DNA of 64,000 bases from Atopobium sp. BS2 (GTDB taxonomy: Bacteria; Actinomycetota; Coriobacteriia; Coriobacteriales; Atopobiaceae), in contig NZ_JDFG01000012.1 in assembly GCF_000565075.1 (NCBI RefSeq), positions 148,612 through 212,611 on the forward strand, in the 5' to 3' direction. Under the pieces are notes generated by a model that worked only from the letters and a program-made list of their open reading frames with translations, was not told the DNA's origin and searched no databases. Positions 27,030-35,186 of the stretch are shown here, piece by piece; positions within the stretch are counted from its first letter, which is position 1, and each line of letters starts with the position of its first letter. Position numbers and translations under genes: made by a program.

Positions 27030-27992
27030 CTATTCTGTCGAACCTTCATCTGCAAGCGTCTGACCATCAAAGTTCAGATTTTGCGTAAGCTCTTTTGCAG
27101 TATCAAGATTAAAGTCTGGCGAGAAGAAAACGTCAAGTGCATACGGCACATTTGCCAGCGCATGGTCATACAAATCCCAGAAGCTCTCTTTGCGAATCTC
27201 TCCCGTAAAAGGATCAGTCCACTCATTTCCCGCTCTGTTATCAAAGTCAGAATCGGAGGATTCCCTTGCCCCGTGAGAGAGCGCCTCAATCAAAGAGAAC
27301 CTATTTGTACCAAAGGTGCGTTCAAGATGACCAAGTAGCTTTCTCTTCTTACCTGTTGGCGAATATGCTAGATGTTGGATAATCCTAAAATCAACAGCAG
27401 CTGACGAGAAAATCCTGGTATCGGTAGGTTTTTCATACGTCCATAGCAACGCAAAGAAAAACACCCTATCCAAAACGTAAAGCGTATGCAGCGATGCCTT
27501 CAAAACCTCGCTATAAGGCCTATAGGTAGCTACCGTTTTACCAAGATGAGCGTAAAGAATTGCCTCATCAAGGTCCTTCTCAATCTCTGCATGTACTTGA
27601 TTTTTAGCAGATTCATCCAAGCCCTCTACGCCTTGAGAGATAAGCATGTTTTGCCAGTAATAGACAAAGGGATGAGCAGTGGAATCAAGCATATAGTGGC
27701 AGAGAAATCCCGCAATATAGGCGCGAGCAACCGCAACGTCTTTAAGTGGCAGAGGCGCAATTGCGTCTCGCATAGAAAGAAGAAGTTCAGGCGTTTTTTC
27801 TTTATGCATGATCGACGCATATTTAGCGTAGCGATGCAGCAGCGGATCTGCTGCTAAATAAAACAGCGGATCTGGACCTTGGTTACCCAACAGAAAAGCT
27901 TCTCGCTCTTCCATCGTAGAAAAACCAAGTTTGCCTGCAGCTATATCAAAGGCATCCTTACCAAAGAAGTCATGAGTCAAAATTGCGGGCAT
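27030..27992 (-). CDS. Zinc-dependent phospholipase C family protein
   Basis: The N-terminus MPAILTHDFFGKDAF and the helical body with GNQGPDPLFY, AYIAGFLCHYMLDSTAHPFVYY match the zinc-dependent phospholipase C/S1-P1-like family common in Firmicutes and Coriobacteriia. Metal ligands His and Asp can be seen in THDFF, GPDP and CHYMLDSTAHP. There is no signal peptide, so the cellular target is unclear. ATG 27992 follows GAAAGGAATGGAC; earlier in-frame ATGs lack this spacing. Confidence 0.8.
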   Translation of the reverse strand: MPAILTHDFFGKDAFDIAAGKLGFSTMEEREAFLLGNQGPDPLFYLAADPLLHRYAKYASIMHKEKTPELLLSMRDAIAPLPLKDVAVARAYIAGFLCHYMLDSTAHPFVYYWQNMLISQGVEGLDESAKNQVHAEIEKDLDEAILYAHLGKTVATYRPYSEVLKASLHTLYVLDRVFFFALLWTYEKPTDTRIFSSAAVDFRIIQHLAYSPTGKKRKLLGHLERTFGTNRFSLIEALSHGARESSDSDFDNRAGNEWTDPFTGEIRKESFWDLYDHALANVPYALDVFFSPDFNLDTAKELTQNLNFDGQTLADEGSTE

Positions 27993-28034
27993 GTCCATTC
28001 CTTTCAGATTGCTACCATCCATTTTACCCAGCAA

Positions 28035-28190
28035 TGGCTCAGTACGTTAGAGAGAATATAAAACAGCATGTAGTCACTATTGTGAGCAAGTTACCTCTAA
28101 GCTCTCTTCAGCTACCGCCCGCCGATTAATAAGCCTTACCCCCTGTAGTAATACTTAAATATTTGATATCTTTAAACATACTTGGGGGAG
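28035..28190. other. Divergent intergenic region, no gene seen
   Basis: This stretch separates the minus-strand phospholipase gene from the plus-strand leader. It is AT-rich. A CCCCC run (28138-28143 area) and GGGGG (28184-28188) could pair with each other, or the C-run with the GAGGGGAG ribosome binding site of the small ORF downstream. No confident promoter could be placed. Confidence 0.4.
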
Positions 28191-28309
28191 ATATTTTCTG
28201 TCTGAGCCATCTAGCTTGTATTGCGACTACAAGCTAGGAAAGTAAGGATCTAAGGAGTGAGGCATTCCTTACGGCACAGTAAAGAAAAATCTGTAAAGAC
28301 AGAGAATAT
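28191..28309 (+). ncRNA. Structured RNA candidate (multi-branch leader)
   Basis: A 13-bp closing stem pairs AUAUUUUCUGUCU (28191-28203) with AGACAGAGAAUAU (28297-28309), one wobble. Inside are a perfect 10-bp hairpin CTAGCTTGTA/TACAAGCTAG (28211-28237), a hairpin closed by GTAAGG/CCTTAC (28242-28272), and a shorter ACAG/CUGU stem (28276-28294). This is a riboswitch-like junction ahead of a small ORF and the ADP-ribosylglycohydrolase gene. No known class was recognised. Confidence 0.5.
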
Positions 28310-28328
28310 CTAATTGAGGGGAGCAATC

Positions 28329-28424
28329 ATGGCAAGCTGCTATGAGAAGCTTATCTCTGCAGGTAACAAGAGTCTCTGCAGAGCCAAAACATCACGTTCT
28401 TCTGACATAGAGAAGCGTGAGTAA
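28329..28424 (+). CDS. Small leader ORF, 31 residues
   Basis: An ATG preceded by GAGGGGAG (8 bases upstream, strong) opens 31 codons: MASCYEKLISAGNKSLCRAK and then TSRSSDIEKRE. The stop lies one base before the ATG of the ADP-ribosylglycohydrolase gene, so translation would be coupled. The peptide has two cysteines and is basic. It was not recognised. It may be a regulatory leader peptide or a small protein of its own. Confidence 0.55.
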   Translation: MASCYEKLISAGNKSLCRAKTSRSSDIEKRE

Positions 28425-28425
28425 C

Positions 28426-29460
28426 ATGAACACGGCAAGAAAAATTAAACTCTACAGGATGCTTACGGCCCTTGCTTATGGCGACGCCTATGGCATGCCA
28501 ACAGAGATGATGTCACCACACCAAATCGATTTTGCATTTCCTGATGGAGTTCAAAGTCTTTCAAATCCACCTAAAAATGACTTTTTTGGAAGACCTTTTA
28601 CCGCAGGTCAGACTACAGATGACACAGCAAATGCAATCATTTTGACTAAAAACATCATTGATAACCAGGGGGTTTTTAACCAATCCCGCTACTTTGATGC
28701 ACTAGAAAATTATGTGGCAACAGAGCCAAACGCTGCACAGGTAGTTGGCCCTTCCACAAGAGCTGCGTTAGCCAATCGACTTTCTGGCCACTCGCTTAAA
28801 ACGTGTGGTCGCCTTGGAACCACTAACGGATGTGCCATGAAATGTGCGCCGATGGCTTCAATTGTGAGCTGGAAAGACAAACATGCGCTCATTAACAGCG
28901 TTACTGAACTTGCGCTTCCCACTCATGGAACCAACGTAGCTATCATGGGCGCATCAATGATTGTTGCCGCCATAAGCAGAGGTCTTTCTGAAAACTCGTT
29001 TACGGTAGAGGACGCTCTTGAAACTGCTTTAAGTTACGGACACCGAGCTCTCTACACAAAAATTGGTACACAAATGCCTATGCCCAGTATGTATCAAAAG
29101 TGCATCATGGCGCTGGAGTTTTGCGAGGGTGCCAAAAACCTAGAGACTCCCCTAGCAGCATCAAGAGACATCTACGACTACTGCGGCTGTGGTTATGAAA
29201 CTATAGAGACCATCCCTGCAGTTCTTGCGGTAGTTAAGCTCTCTCAAGGAAAGGTCTCTAGAGCAGCGAGAATAGCTGCAGAGATGGGTGGAGATACAGA
29301 CACCATTGGATCTATTGCCTGCGCTATTTGCTCTCAGATTCACTATGACGTTTTGCCTGATGAAGTACATCTGCTTGAGCGCGTCAATGGATACCAGTTT
29401 GAAAAACTTGCGAACGATTTGGAAAACGCCACTTCCCTACCGTATGATGTAGCTATCTAG
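28426..29460 (+). CDS. ADP-ribosylglycohydrolase family protein
   Basis: The 344-residue protein belongs to the DraG/ARH family that removes ADP-ribose from proteins or nucleic acids, or handles related ribosides. The N-terminal metal site is ALAYGDAYGMPTE with TTDDTANAI, and the C-terminal site is GGDTDTIGSIACAI, all key acidic residues in place. ATG 28426 is taken; a GTG at 28417 overlapping the small leader ORF is possible. The following gene is adenosine deaminase, hinting at a nucleoside or ADP-ribose salvage role. No partner ADP-ribosyltransferase is seen. Confidence 0.85.
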   Translation: MNTARKIKLYRMLTALAYGDAYGMPTEMMSPHQIDFAFPDGVQSLSNPPKNDFFGRPFTAGQTTDDTANAIILTKNIIDNQGVFNQSRYFDALENYVATEPNAAQVVGPSTRAALANRLSGHSLKTCGRLGTTNGCAMKCAPMASIVSWKDKHALINSVTELALPTHGTNVAIMGASMIVAAISRGLSENSFTVEDALETALSYGHRALYTKIGTQMPMPSMYQKCIMALEFCEGAKNLETPLAASRDIYDYCGCGYETIETIPAVLAVVKLSQGKVSRAARIAAEMGGDTDTIGSIACAICSQIHYDVLPDEVHLLERVNGYQFEKLANDLENATSLPYDVAI

Positions 29461-29505
29461 TTTGCGCTCTTTGCGCCATAGCATACGTTTCTTGTAGGAG
29501 GCGCC

Positions 29506-30504
29506 ATGAGCTCCTGTGCTCTTATCGATTTGCATGTTCATCTTGATGGATCAATCCCACTTCCTGCCGCGGCCCAACTTGCAGCAGAAGCAGGACTTGA
29601 TTTCTCTTTGGCTGAACTCAAAGAAAAGATGCAAGTCCCAGCTCATTGCCAGGATCTTAACCAGTATCTTGCTACATTTGAGCTGCCGCTCAAGCTTATG
29701 CAGTCAGCACAGGGCATTCGTACGGTTGCAAAGGCATTTCACGAGCAACTTGACGCAGAGGGCATTCTCTATGCTGAACCTCGCTTTGCACCAGGAAGTC
29801 TTACTGCAGGAGGTCTTTCTCAGCAAGAAATTCTTGAGGCTGCTCTTGCTGGTAGAGCTGACTTCTATGCAGAGCATCCACAGTCAGCGCTCCACACGGC
29901 ATACATTATTTGCGCTATGCGTGGCACAGGTGAAGCGCTTAAGCACAAAAATGAAGAGTCAATTGATCTGGCTGCAGCGTACCTTGGAAATGGCGTCGTA
30001 GCTGCAGACTTAGCAGGAGCAGAAGCGCTTTTTGCCACAGAGAATTTCTCGTCACTTTTTGCTGAAGCACAAAGAAAAGATGTTCCTTTTACTATTCACG
30101 CGGGAGAAGCTGCTGGTCCAGAAAGCATCAAGGCTGCGCTTCGACTTGGCGCACAACGTATTGGTCACGGTGTTCGTTCTTTGGAAGACACAGGCGTTAT
30201 CCAGGACCTTAAAGCTGCAAATGTTGCGCTTGAGATTTGCCCTACCAGCAACCTTCAAACGCGCATCTTTGAGTCAATAGAGCGCTTCCCTCTTGAGCAA
30301 CTGCTTGATGCTGGTCTGACGGTCACTATCAACACGGACAACATGACTGTCTCCAACACTACCCTCTCACGCGAGTTTGAGCTTTTACAACAGCACTGCG
30401 GTCTAGACAAAAATACCGCACGTGAGCTTGCTGAAAATGCTGCACGTGCGGTATTTAGTGATTCTAGCGAGAAAGACCGTCTACTTGCCCACCTTAGGCA
30501 ATAG
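29506..30504 (+). CDS. add: Adenosine deaminase
   Basis: The enzyme deaminates adenosine or deoxyadenosine to inosine. The zinc-binding HxH is in [11 protein letters not shown]. The proton-donor/base segment is TIHAGEA, the third histidine is in [11 protein letters not shown] and the final aspartates are in [11 protein letters not shown], where the family usually has TDDP; the second Asp is Asn here. That variation is known among adenine/adenosine deaminase-like members, so substrate may differ. GTAGGAGG precedes the ATG. The 3' end overlaps copA convergently by 11 bases. Confidence 0.87.
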   Translation: MSSCALIDLHVHLDGSIPLPAAAQLAAEAGLDFSLAELKEKMQVPAHCQDLNQYLATFELPLKLMQSAQGIRTVAKAFHEQLDAEGILYAEPRFAPGSLTAGGLSQQEILEAALAGRADFYAEHPQSALHTAYIICAMRGTGEALKHKNEESIDLAAAYLGNGVVAADLAGAEALFATENFSSLFAEAQRKDVPFTIHAGEAAGPESIKAALRLGAQRIGHGVRSLEDTGVIQDLKAANVALEICPTSNLQTRIFESIERFPLEQLLDAGLTVTINTDNMTVSNTTLSREFELLQQHCGLDKNTARELAENAARAVFSDSSEKDRLLAHLRQ

Positions 30505-30700
30505 TAGCCTCATATCCTGCCTGAACAACAGCATCAACCAATACGCTATCAGCGACATCAGAAGACAGCTCAACAACAGCGCTCTTCTCGTCAAGTGAAA
30601 CGGTTGCCTTAGAGACACCCTCGACAGCCTCAAGAGCCTGTGTGACGTGTGCAACACAGTGCTGGCAAGACATGCCCTCTACGTTTAGTTTCTTCTCCAT
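30494..30700 (-). CDS. copZ: Copper chaperone CopZ nested in the 3' end of copA (same frame)
   Basis: The last 68 codons of copA, from Met 800, encode a complete HMA domain: [19 protein letters not shown] then a betaalphabetabetaalphabeta-sized remainder ending GYEATIA. AGAAGGAGG lies 8 bases before this ATG, among the strongest ribosome binding sites in the region, although it sits in the middle of copA. The same mRNA could therefore yield CopA with a fused chaperone and free CopZ. A loss of a copA stop that fused formerly separate copA and copZ would also give this picture. Confidence 0.6.
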   Translation of the reverse strand: MEKKLNVEGMSCQHCVAHVTQALEAVEGVSKATVSLDEKSAVVELSSDVADSVLVDAVVQAGYEATIA

Positions 30701-33097
30701 ATAAGATTCCTCCTTCTGTGACGCGGATGCGTCGTTTATGGACTTAGTTTGGACGTCAATGACTGGTTTTGTGTCATGAGCGTCTTGGCGAGTTGCTGAG
30801 CTGGTATTCTTTGGCTTCCAGGTACGCAGGCGCAGTGCATTGCATACAACAAAGACTGACGAGAAGCCCATGGCGGCTGCACCAATCATAGGGTTCAGCG
30901 AAATGCCAAATGGATACAACAGGCCCATAGCTACAGGGATACAAATGGTGTTATAGAACAGAGCCCAGAACAGGTTTTCTTTAATGTTGGTCATGGTGGC
31001 GCGAGAAAGCTCAATTGAGGTAGCAACATCAGCTGGATCAGACTTCATCAAAACAATGTCAGCGGACTCAATAGCAACATCGGTACCTGCACCAATTGCA
31101 ATTCCCACGTTTGCTCGCGCGAGTGCTGGAGCATCGTTGATGCCATCGCCAACCATGACAACGTTTTCTCCAGCATCCTGGAACTGCCTAATGTAAGACT
31201 CTTTTTGGCTTGGCAAGACGTCAGAAATGACCTGGTCAACGCCAAGCTCTTTACCAATAACGTTTGCTGTTGTTGCCTGATCGCCAGTAAGCATGACGGA
31301 CTTAACGCCCATAGCACGAAGGCGAGCAATAGTGGATGCGCTGGTCTGCTTAACCTTATCGGCCACAGCAATAACACCAAGAAGCTTACCCTCAAGCGCA
31401 AAGTACAGCGGTGTTTTTGCCTGTTCAGCTAGCTGCTGAGCCTGAGAAGTCAGCTCTTGTGTGCTGATGCCCTCCTGCTCCATAAGACGAGCGTTTCCTG
31501 CTACAAGGCGTTTCTCGCCAACTTTTGCCGTAAGGCCACCACCAGCAACCTGTGAGAACTCCTGTACATCAAGAGAGCTGCCTGCAGACTCTCCAAGCTT
31601 CTCTTGAGCATACGTAACAATAGCCTGCGCAAGTGGATGCTCGCTCTTTTGCTCAAGCGCATATGCATACTCAAGTAGCTGCTGCTCGGAAGTTCCACCT
31701 GCACAAAGTACGTCAGTTACGCTCGGCTTGCCCTCAGTGAGCGTTCCGGTCTTATCAAGAACAACCACGGTTGCTCTAACCGCACCCTCAAGCGCCTCGG
31801 CTGACTTGACCAAAATGCCATTTGAAGCGCCCAAACCAGTGCCTACCATGATGGCAGTAGGTGTTGCAAGACCAAGTGCACAAGGGCACGAAATAACCAG
31901 AACAGCAACAGCGTGCGAGAGAGCAACCGCAAAGTCACCAGGTGCCACAAAGACAAACCATGCTGCAAACGTTACCAGCGCAATTCCAATGACAACAGGT
32001 ACAAAAACACCAGCAATGCTGTCAGCAAGACGCTCGATAGGTGCTTTGGAGCTTGTTGCCTCGTCAACTAAGCGGATAATGCCTGCAAGCGTTGTATCAT
32101 CACCAACAGCGGTGGCGCGCATCTTAAACCAGCCGCCAGTAGATACCGTTGCGCCTGTTACGGAATCGCCAACGGTCTTACTTACAGGAACGGGTTCTCC
32201 AGTAATAGCGGACTCATCGACAGATCCTTCTCCTTCGATGAGCTGGCCATCAACAGGAATTGACTGTCCAGCCCTTACCACAAGCACGTCTCCCACCACA
32301 ACGGTATCTGCAGGAACTTCTTGTTCAACACCGTCTTTGACGAGAATAGCAGTCTTTGGGGCAAGGTTCATAAGTGCGTTAATTGCACCTGTGGTATGAC
32401 CTTTTGCGCGAGCCTCAAAGAACTTACCCAAGGTAATCAGAGCAAGAATCAAACCTGCGGACTCAAAGTACATGCCGTGCATTGCCTGGTGAGCTGCAGT
32501 AATGTCTCCTGCAACAAAAGCGTTTGCCATCTGGTACAAACTGACAACACTGTAGGCAAACGACGCTGCTGAGCCCAGCGCAATGAGCGAGTCCATATTA
32601 GGAGCGCCATGCAGCAATGAGCGGAATCCACCAACAAAATAGTGGCGACAAATAAACAGAATAGGAATGCAAAGCAAGAGTTCGGTAAGAGCCAAGTTCA
32701 TCATGCCATTCATACCAGAAACAGCAGGCGGAACAGGTGCTCCCATCATCTCACCCATGGCAAGATAGAACAGTGGAATGGCAAACGCCATTGAGGAGAT
32801 AAGTTCAATCCTCTTTTGCTTTACCGCCTTTTCTGAAGCATCGGTAGCATCTGCCTTAGTAGTTGCAGCAGAATCTTTTTTGTCGCTACGAGGTGTTGCC
32901 TCATAGCCTGCTTTGCTTACTGCGTCAGAAATCTGCTTGAGGGTATCTGGATTACCGTCGTAATCAACTTCCATAGAATTCTTAAGCAGATTAACGCGAG
33001 CCTCAGAGACACCAGAAACAGAGCTTGCCGCCTTCTCTACGTGCGCAGAACAACTTGCACACGTCATTCCTTGTACATCAAAAACTTTCTGATCCAT
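30494..33097 (-). CDS. copA: Copper-exporting P1B-type ATPase with N- and C-terminal HMA domains
   Basis: CopA pumps Cu(I) out of the cytoplasm. Residues 1-67 form an HMA domain with MTCASC (Cys 13 and 16). The core has the TGE actuator loop (299-301), CPC in the ion-path helix (404-406), DKTGT with the phosphorylated Asp 448, and [12 protein letters not shown] linker (about 755-799) leads to a second HMA domain (residues 800-867, GMSCQHC) at the C-terminus, unusual for CopA. That domain has its own ATG and ribosome binding site, so a free chaperone may also be made. csoR lies 10 bases upstream. Confidence 0.95.
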   Translation of the reverse strand: MDQKVFDVQGMTCASCSAHVEKAASSVSGVSEARVNLLKNSMEVDYDGNPDTLKQISDAVSKAGYEATPRSDKKDSAATTKADATDASEKAVKQKRIELISSMAFAIPLFYLAMGEMMGAPVPPAVSGMNGMMNLALTELLLCIPILFICRHYFVGGFRSLLHGAPNMDSLIALGSAASFAYSVVSLYQMANAFVAGDITAAHQAMHGMYFESAGLILALITLGKFFEARAKGHTTGAINALMNLAPKTAILVKDGVEQEVPADTVVVGDVLVVRAGQSIPVDGQLIEGEGSVDESAITGEPVPVSKTVGDSVTGATVSTGGWFKMRATAVGDDTTLAGIIRLVDEATSSKAPIERLADSIAGVFVPVVIGIALVTFAAWFVFVAPGDFAVALSHAVAVLVISCPCALGLATPTAIMVGTGLGASNGILVKSAEALEGAVRATVVVLDKTGTLTEGKPSVTDVLCAGGTSEQQLLEYAYALEQKSEHPLAQAIVTYAQEKLGESAGSSLDVQEFSQVAGGGLTAKVGEKRLVAGNARLMEQEGISTQELTSQAQQLAEQAKTPLYFALEGKLLGVIAVADKVKQTSASTIARLRAMGVKSVMLTGDQATTANVIGKELGVDQVISDVLPSQKESYIRQFQDAGENVVMVGDGINDAPALARANVGIAIGAGTDVAIESADIVLMKSDPADVATSIELSRATMTNIKENLFWALFYNTICIPVAMGLLYPFGISLNPMIGAAAMGFSSVFVVCNALRLRTWKPKNTSSATRQDAHDTKPVIDVQTKSINDASASQKEESYMEKKLNVEGMSCQHCVAHVTQALEAVEGVSKATVSLDEKSAVVELSSDVADSVLVDAVVQAGYEATIA

Positions 33098-33106
33098 AAC
33101 GCCACC

Positions 33107-33430
33107 TTACATAAAACGCTTAAAGAGGTCCATGACCTCATCAATAACTTCTGTATCACCCGACTGGATGCGGTCAACCACGCAAGACTCCAGGTGATCC
33201 TGCATTACTTCTCTTGAGATGGCCTTAACCGCAGACTCAACTGCTGCAAGCTGAATAAGGACATCTCCGCAATAACGATCCTCATCGATCATTGTTTTAA
33301 TGCCATTTAACTGGCCGATTGCACGGTTAATACGGCGAGAAACTCCACTTTTAAGCTCGCTTGAGCGAGGAGTTGCCTTGTGATCACAATGACAACAAGT
33401 TTCCTGTGGTTGGCTGTCTTTCTGAGCCAT
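33107..33430 (-). CDS. csoR: CsoR-type copper-sensing transcriptional repressor
   Basis: This DUF156/CsoR-family repressor is 107 residues. The Cu(I) ligands Cys-His-Cys are visible as YCGDVL, then QDHLESC. The conserved helix RRINRAIGQLNGIKTMI is typical. An N-terminal extension has CCHCDH, which could bind extra metal. It should repress the csoR-copA operon and release DNA upon copper binding. AAAGGAGG precedes the ATG. Operator-like boxes surround the promoter just upstream. Confidence 0.93.
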   Translation of the reverse strand: MAQKDSQPQETCCHCDHKATPRSSELKSGVSRRINRAIGQLNGIKTMIDEDRYCGDVLIQLAAVESAVKAISREVMQDHLESCVVDRIQSGDTEVIDEVMDLFKRFM

Positions 33431-33444
33431 CTGTCCTCCTTTGC

Positions 33445-33505
33445 ATACCCTAAGGGGGTATTAGTTTCTGTAAACAGTATACCCCCATAAGGTATTTTTA
33501 TGCAA
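33445..33505 (-). promoter_or_regulatory. csoR-copA promoter with two CsoR boxes
   Basis: On the minus strand TTGCAT (33500-33505) and TATACT (33476-33481) are 18 bases apart. A CsoR-type box, ATACCCCCATAAGGTAT on the plus strand (33479-33495), fills the spacer. A second box ATACCCTAAGGGGGTAT (33445-33461) lies downstream, before the ribosome binding site. Both match the known TACCC...GGGTA style of CsoR operators. Confidence 0.75.
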
Positions 33506-33506
33506 C

Positions 33507-33534
33507 AAAAAAAACAGCAACCGAAGCCGCCGTT
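33507..33534 (-). terminator. Intrinsic terminator with UUCG loop ahead of csoR promoter
   Basis: On the minus strand AACGGCGGC (33526-33534), loop UUCG, and GUUGCUGUU (33513-33521) form a 9-bp stem with three G-U pairs, followed by eight U (33507-33514). It would end a short transcript beginning upstream, after the six-codon ORF. Confidence 0.75.
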
Positions 33535-33535
33535 T

Positions 33536-33556
33536 TTATCTACCCATGATTCCCAT
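33536..33556 (-). CDS. Six-codon ORF (MGIMGR) between CsoR boxes
   Basis: ATG 33556 follows AAGGAGG by four bases and encodes MGIMGR before a TAA. A terminator starts two bases after the stop. Two CsoR-like boxes (33571-33582 partial, 33604-33620) lie upstream. This could be a copper-responsive leader peptide whose translation affects the terminator, or debris of a lost gene. Evidence of expression is lacking. Confidence 0.35.
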   Translation of the reverse strand: MGIMGR

Positions 33557-33570
33557 AAAACCTCCTTCAA

Positions 33571-33620
33571 ATACCCTTATGGTTTATTAATATCCGAAGG
33601 AAATTACCCCTTATGGGTAT
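33571..33620 (-). promoter_or_regulatory. Two further CsoR-like boxes
   Basis: TTACCCCTTATGGGTAT (33604-33620) is a full CsoR-like box. ATACCCTTATGG (33571-33582) is a half to two-thirds match. They lie upstream of the six-codon ORF. A promoter is possible around them (TAATTT on the minus strand near 33600) but the -35 element is poor. Confidence 0.5.
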
Positions 33621-33633
33621 CTTTATACAGTAT

Positions 33634-34419
33634 TTACAAATGCATTCCCTCTATTTGACCAGTAATTCTCTGTCTGTTGTTGCAAAAAGAGATGAAAGCA
33701 AGCGTTATCAATATCCATAGAAGTTCTAAGAGCAACGCATAACCACACAATAGAAACGCATCACTTGTATTAAAACTCAAAAATAATCCGACACTTTCAA
33801 CAATCCATGAAATCGGAATGCACTTGCAGATAGAAATCAAAGGGTTTGGAAATAAATAAAGTGGTATAACAGCTCCAGAAAGTATGGGGATACTTATTGA
33901 TAATAAGTTTAGTACAGCAAATCCATCAGTTAACAATAAACCAATTACTGAAGAAAATACTCCAAATATAGCGCCACCAAGAGAAGCAAGAATAAGGGAT
34001 ATACATAAAGGAACAAGTAGGGTCAGAACATCAGCTGCTGCAATATAAAGAACAATAACTGAGGTTACAAGAGAACTCATAAAACAAATAACAGTAATTG
34101 TTATGTATCTAATTAAAAAGAATACCATTGCACGGTTTTGAGAAATCAAATACATAAAAATTGTTTTAGCAAATCGATCTTGAACAATAATATTGGCCGA
34201 ACATTGCATTGCAGAAAGCCATGACGATAAAGTTAAAATTCCTACAAGCAGTGACATACTTGAGGCAGAAAGCTGCATACCAAACAGAATAAAGTATAGA
34301 TATGAAAAAATAGGTTCAATAAAAAATTGAATGCAAAAAGCTAAAATAGAGCCGTAGCTGGATAAAGAAGTCAATGATATACAAATTGCAGGATAGATAT
34401 ATGAAGTAATTTTTTTCAT
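33634..34419 (-). CDS. ABC-2 type transporter permease
   Basis: This 261-residue hydrophobic protein has six predicted helices and is an ABC-2 (drug, lipid or peptide export) permease by its size, topology and neighbours. It is clearly AT-richer than the surrounding genes, with many Ile, Phe, Ser and AAA/ATA-type codons, suggesting recent transfer. ATG 34419 follows the stop of the first permease by two bases; the upstream extension lies in that gene in another frame. The octamer common elsewhere is absent. Confidence 0.75.
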   Translation of the reverse strand: MKKITSYIYPAICISLTSLSSYGSILAFCIQFFIEPIFSYLYFILFGMQLSASSMSLLVGILTLSSWLSAMQCSANIIVQDRFAKTIFMYLISQNRAMVFFLIRYITITVICFMSSLVTSVIVLYIAAADVLTLLVPLCISLILASLGGAIFGVFSSVIGLLLTDGFAVLNLLSISIPILSGAVIPLYLFPNPLISICKCIPISWIVESVGLFLSFNTSDAFLLCGYALLLELLWILITLAFISFCNNRQRITGQIEGMHL

Positions 34420-34421
34420 AA

Positions 34422-35186
34422 TTATGAACAATCTCCATCCTTGCGAAGATTTGAAAATGCTAATTGAATTAGAAACCGTCCTAAACAAACATATGCAATC
34501 GAAAAAATTAAACAAACAACCGAATACAAGAAAAAATCTTGCACAGTAGCTGAGGTAATTAACTTTACTGCTGGAGTCAAAGGATGTAAGTATGCGATTA
34601 TACGCATTGGTAATGGAAAGTTTTCTATTGGTAAAACTATACCAGACCCTATCCATATACCAGTTAGAATAAGGCTTTCAAATGATGAAGCATTTTTTGT
34701 TAAAACATATAAAGAAGACAAAACCAAAGATGAAGAGGCGCATGCAACCGTTGAAAAAAATAGTGCCAATATCTCATTTATAGAAAGAATAATAGGAACA
34801 CCAAAAAATAAGCTAAGAAGAATAGAGCACGGTACTCCAAGAACTAAACCTAATGTAGTTGCAGAAAAGATAATTGGATAAAAAATATTAGCAATTCCCT
34901 TCGGACTTATAAACAAATAATCCAAAGTTCCCTGATAACGCTGATATCCAATAATACCTGTTGAGAGAATTGTAGAAGCCCATATAGTTGCGATAGATGA
35001 ATAAACCCAAAATGAATGATTACTAGACCCCTGAATCATTGAAAAAATCTTAAACAAAGAGAAGCTAAAACATGATCCAAGAACACTTATTAAAAAGAAT
35101 GGAGTCGTTAAAAACATACTCGTATGAAAGCGTAACATCTGCAATTCTGAGCGCATATCAAAAATTGAATTAACACTATCTTTCAT
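34422..35186 (-). CDS. ABC-2 type transporter permease
   Basis: This is a second 254-residue ABC-2 permease with six helices, AT-rich like its neighbour. The segment GYQRYQGTLDYLFISPKGIANIFYP resembles the cytosolic loop of ABC-2 permeases of the YadH/LptG-like class. The gene overlaps the end of the ATPase gene, so the three form one operon. The cargo is not indicated; no precursor peptide or modification gene was found beside it. Confidence 0.78.
   Translation of the reverse strand: MKDSVNSIFDMRSELQMLRFHTSMFLTTPFFLISVLGSCFSFSLFKIFSMIQGSSNHSFWVYSSIATIWASTILSTGIIGYQRYQGTLDYLFISPKGIANIFYPIIFSATTLGLVLGVPCSILLSLFFGVPIILSINEILALFFSTVACASSSLVLSSLYVLTKNASSFESLILTGIWIGSGIVLPIENFPLPMRIIAYLHPLTPAVKLITSATVQDFFLYSVVCLIFSIAYVCLGRFLIQLAFSNLRKDGDCS

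Noticed and set aside
28191..28309. Identity of the leader RNA with a known riboswitch (purine, SAM, T-box, ykkC, c-di-GMP, THF)
   Set aside because: Key conserved core sequences of those classes were looked for and not found.
33307..33570. An 87-codon open frame overlapping csoR in another frame
   Set aside because: Its start lies upstream of the six-codon ORF, it runs through a terminator and through the csoR start region, and it has no independent support.
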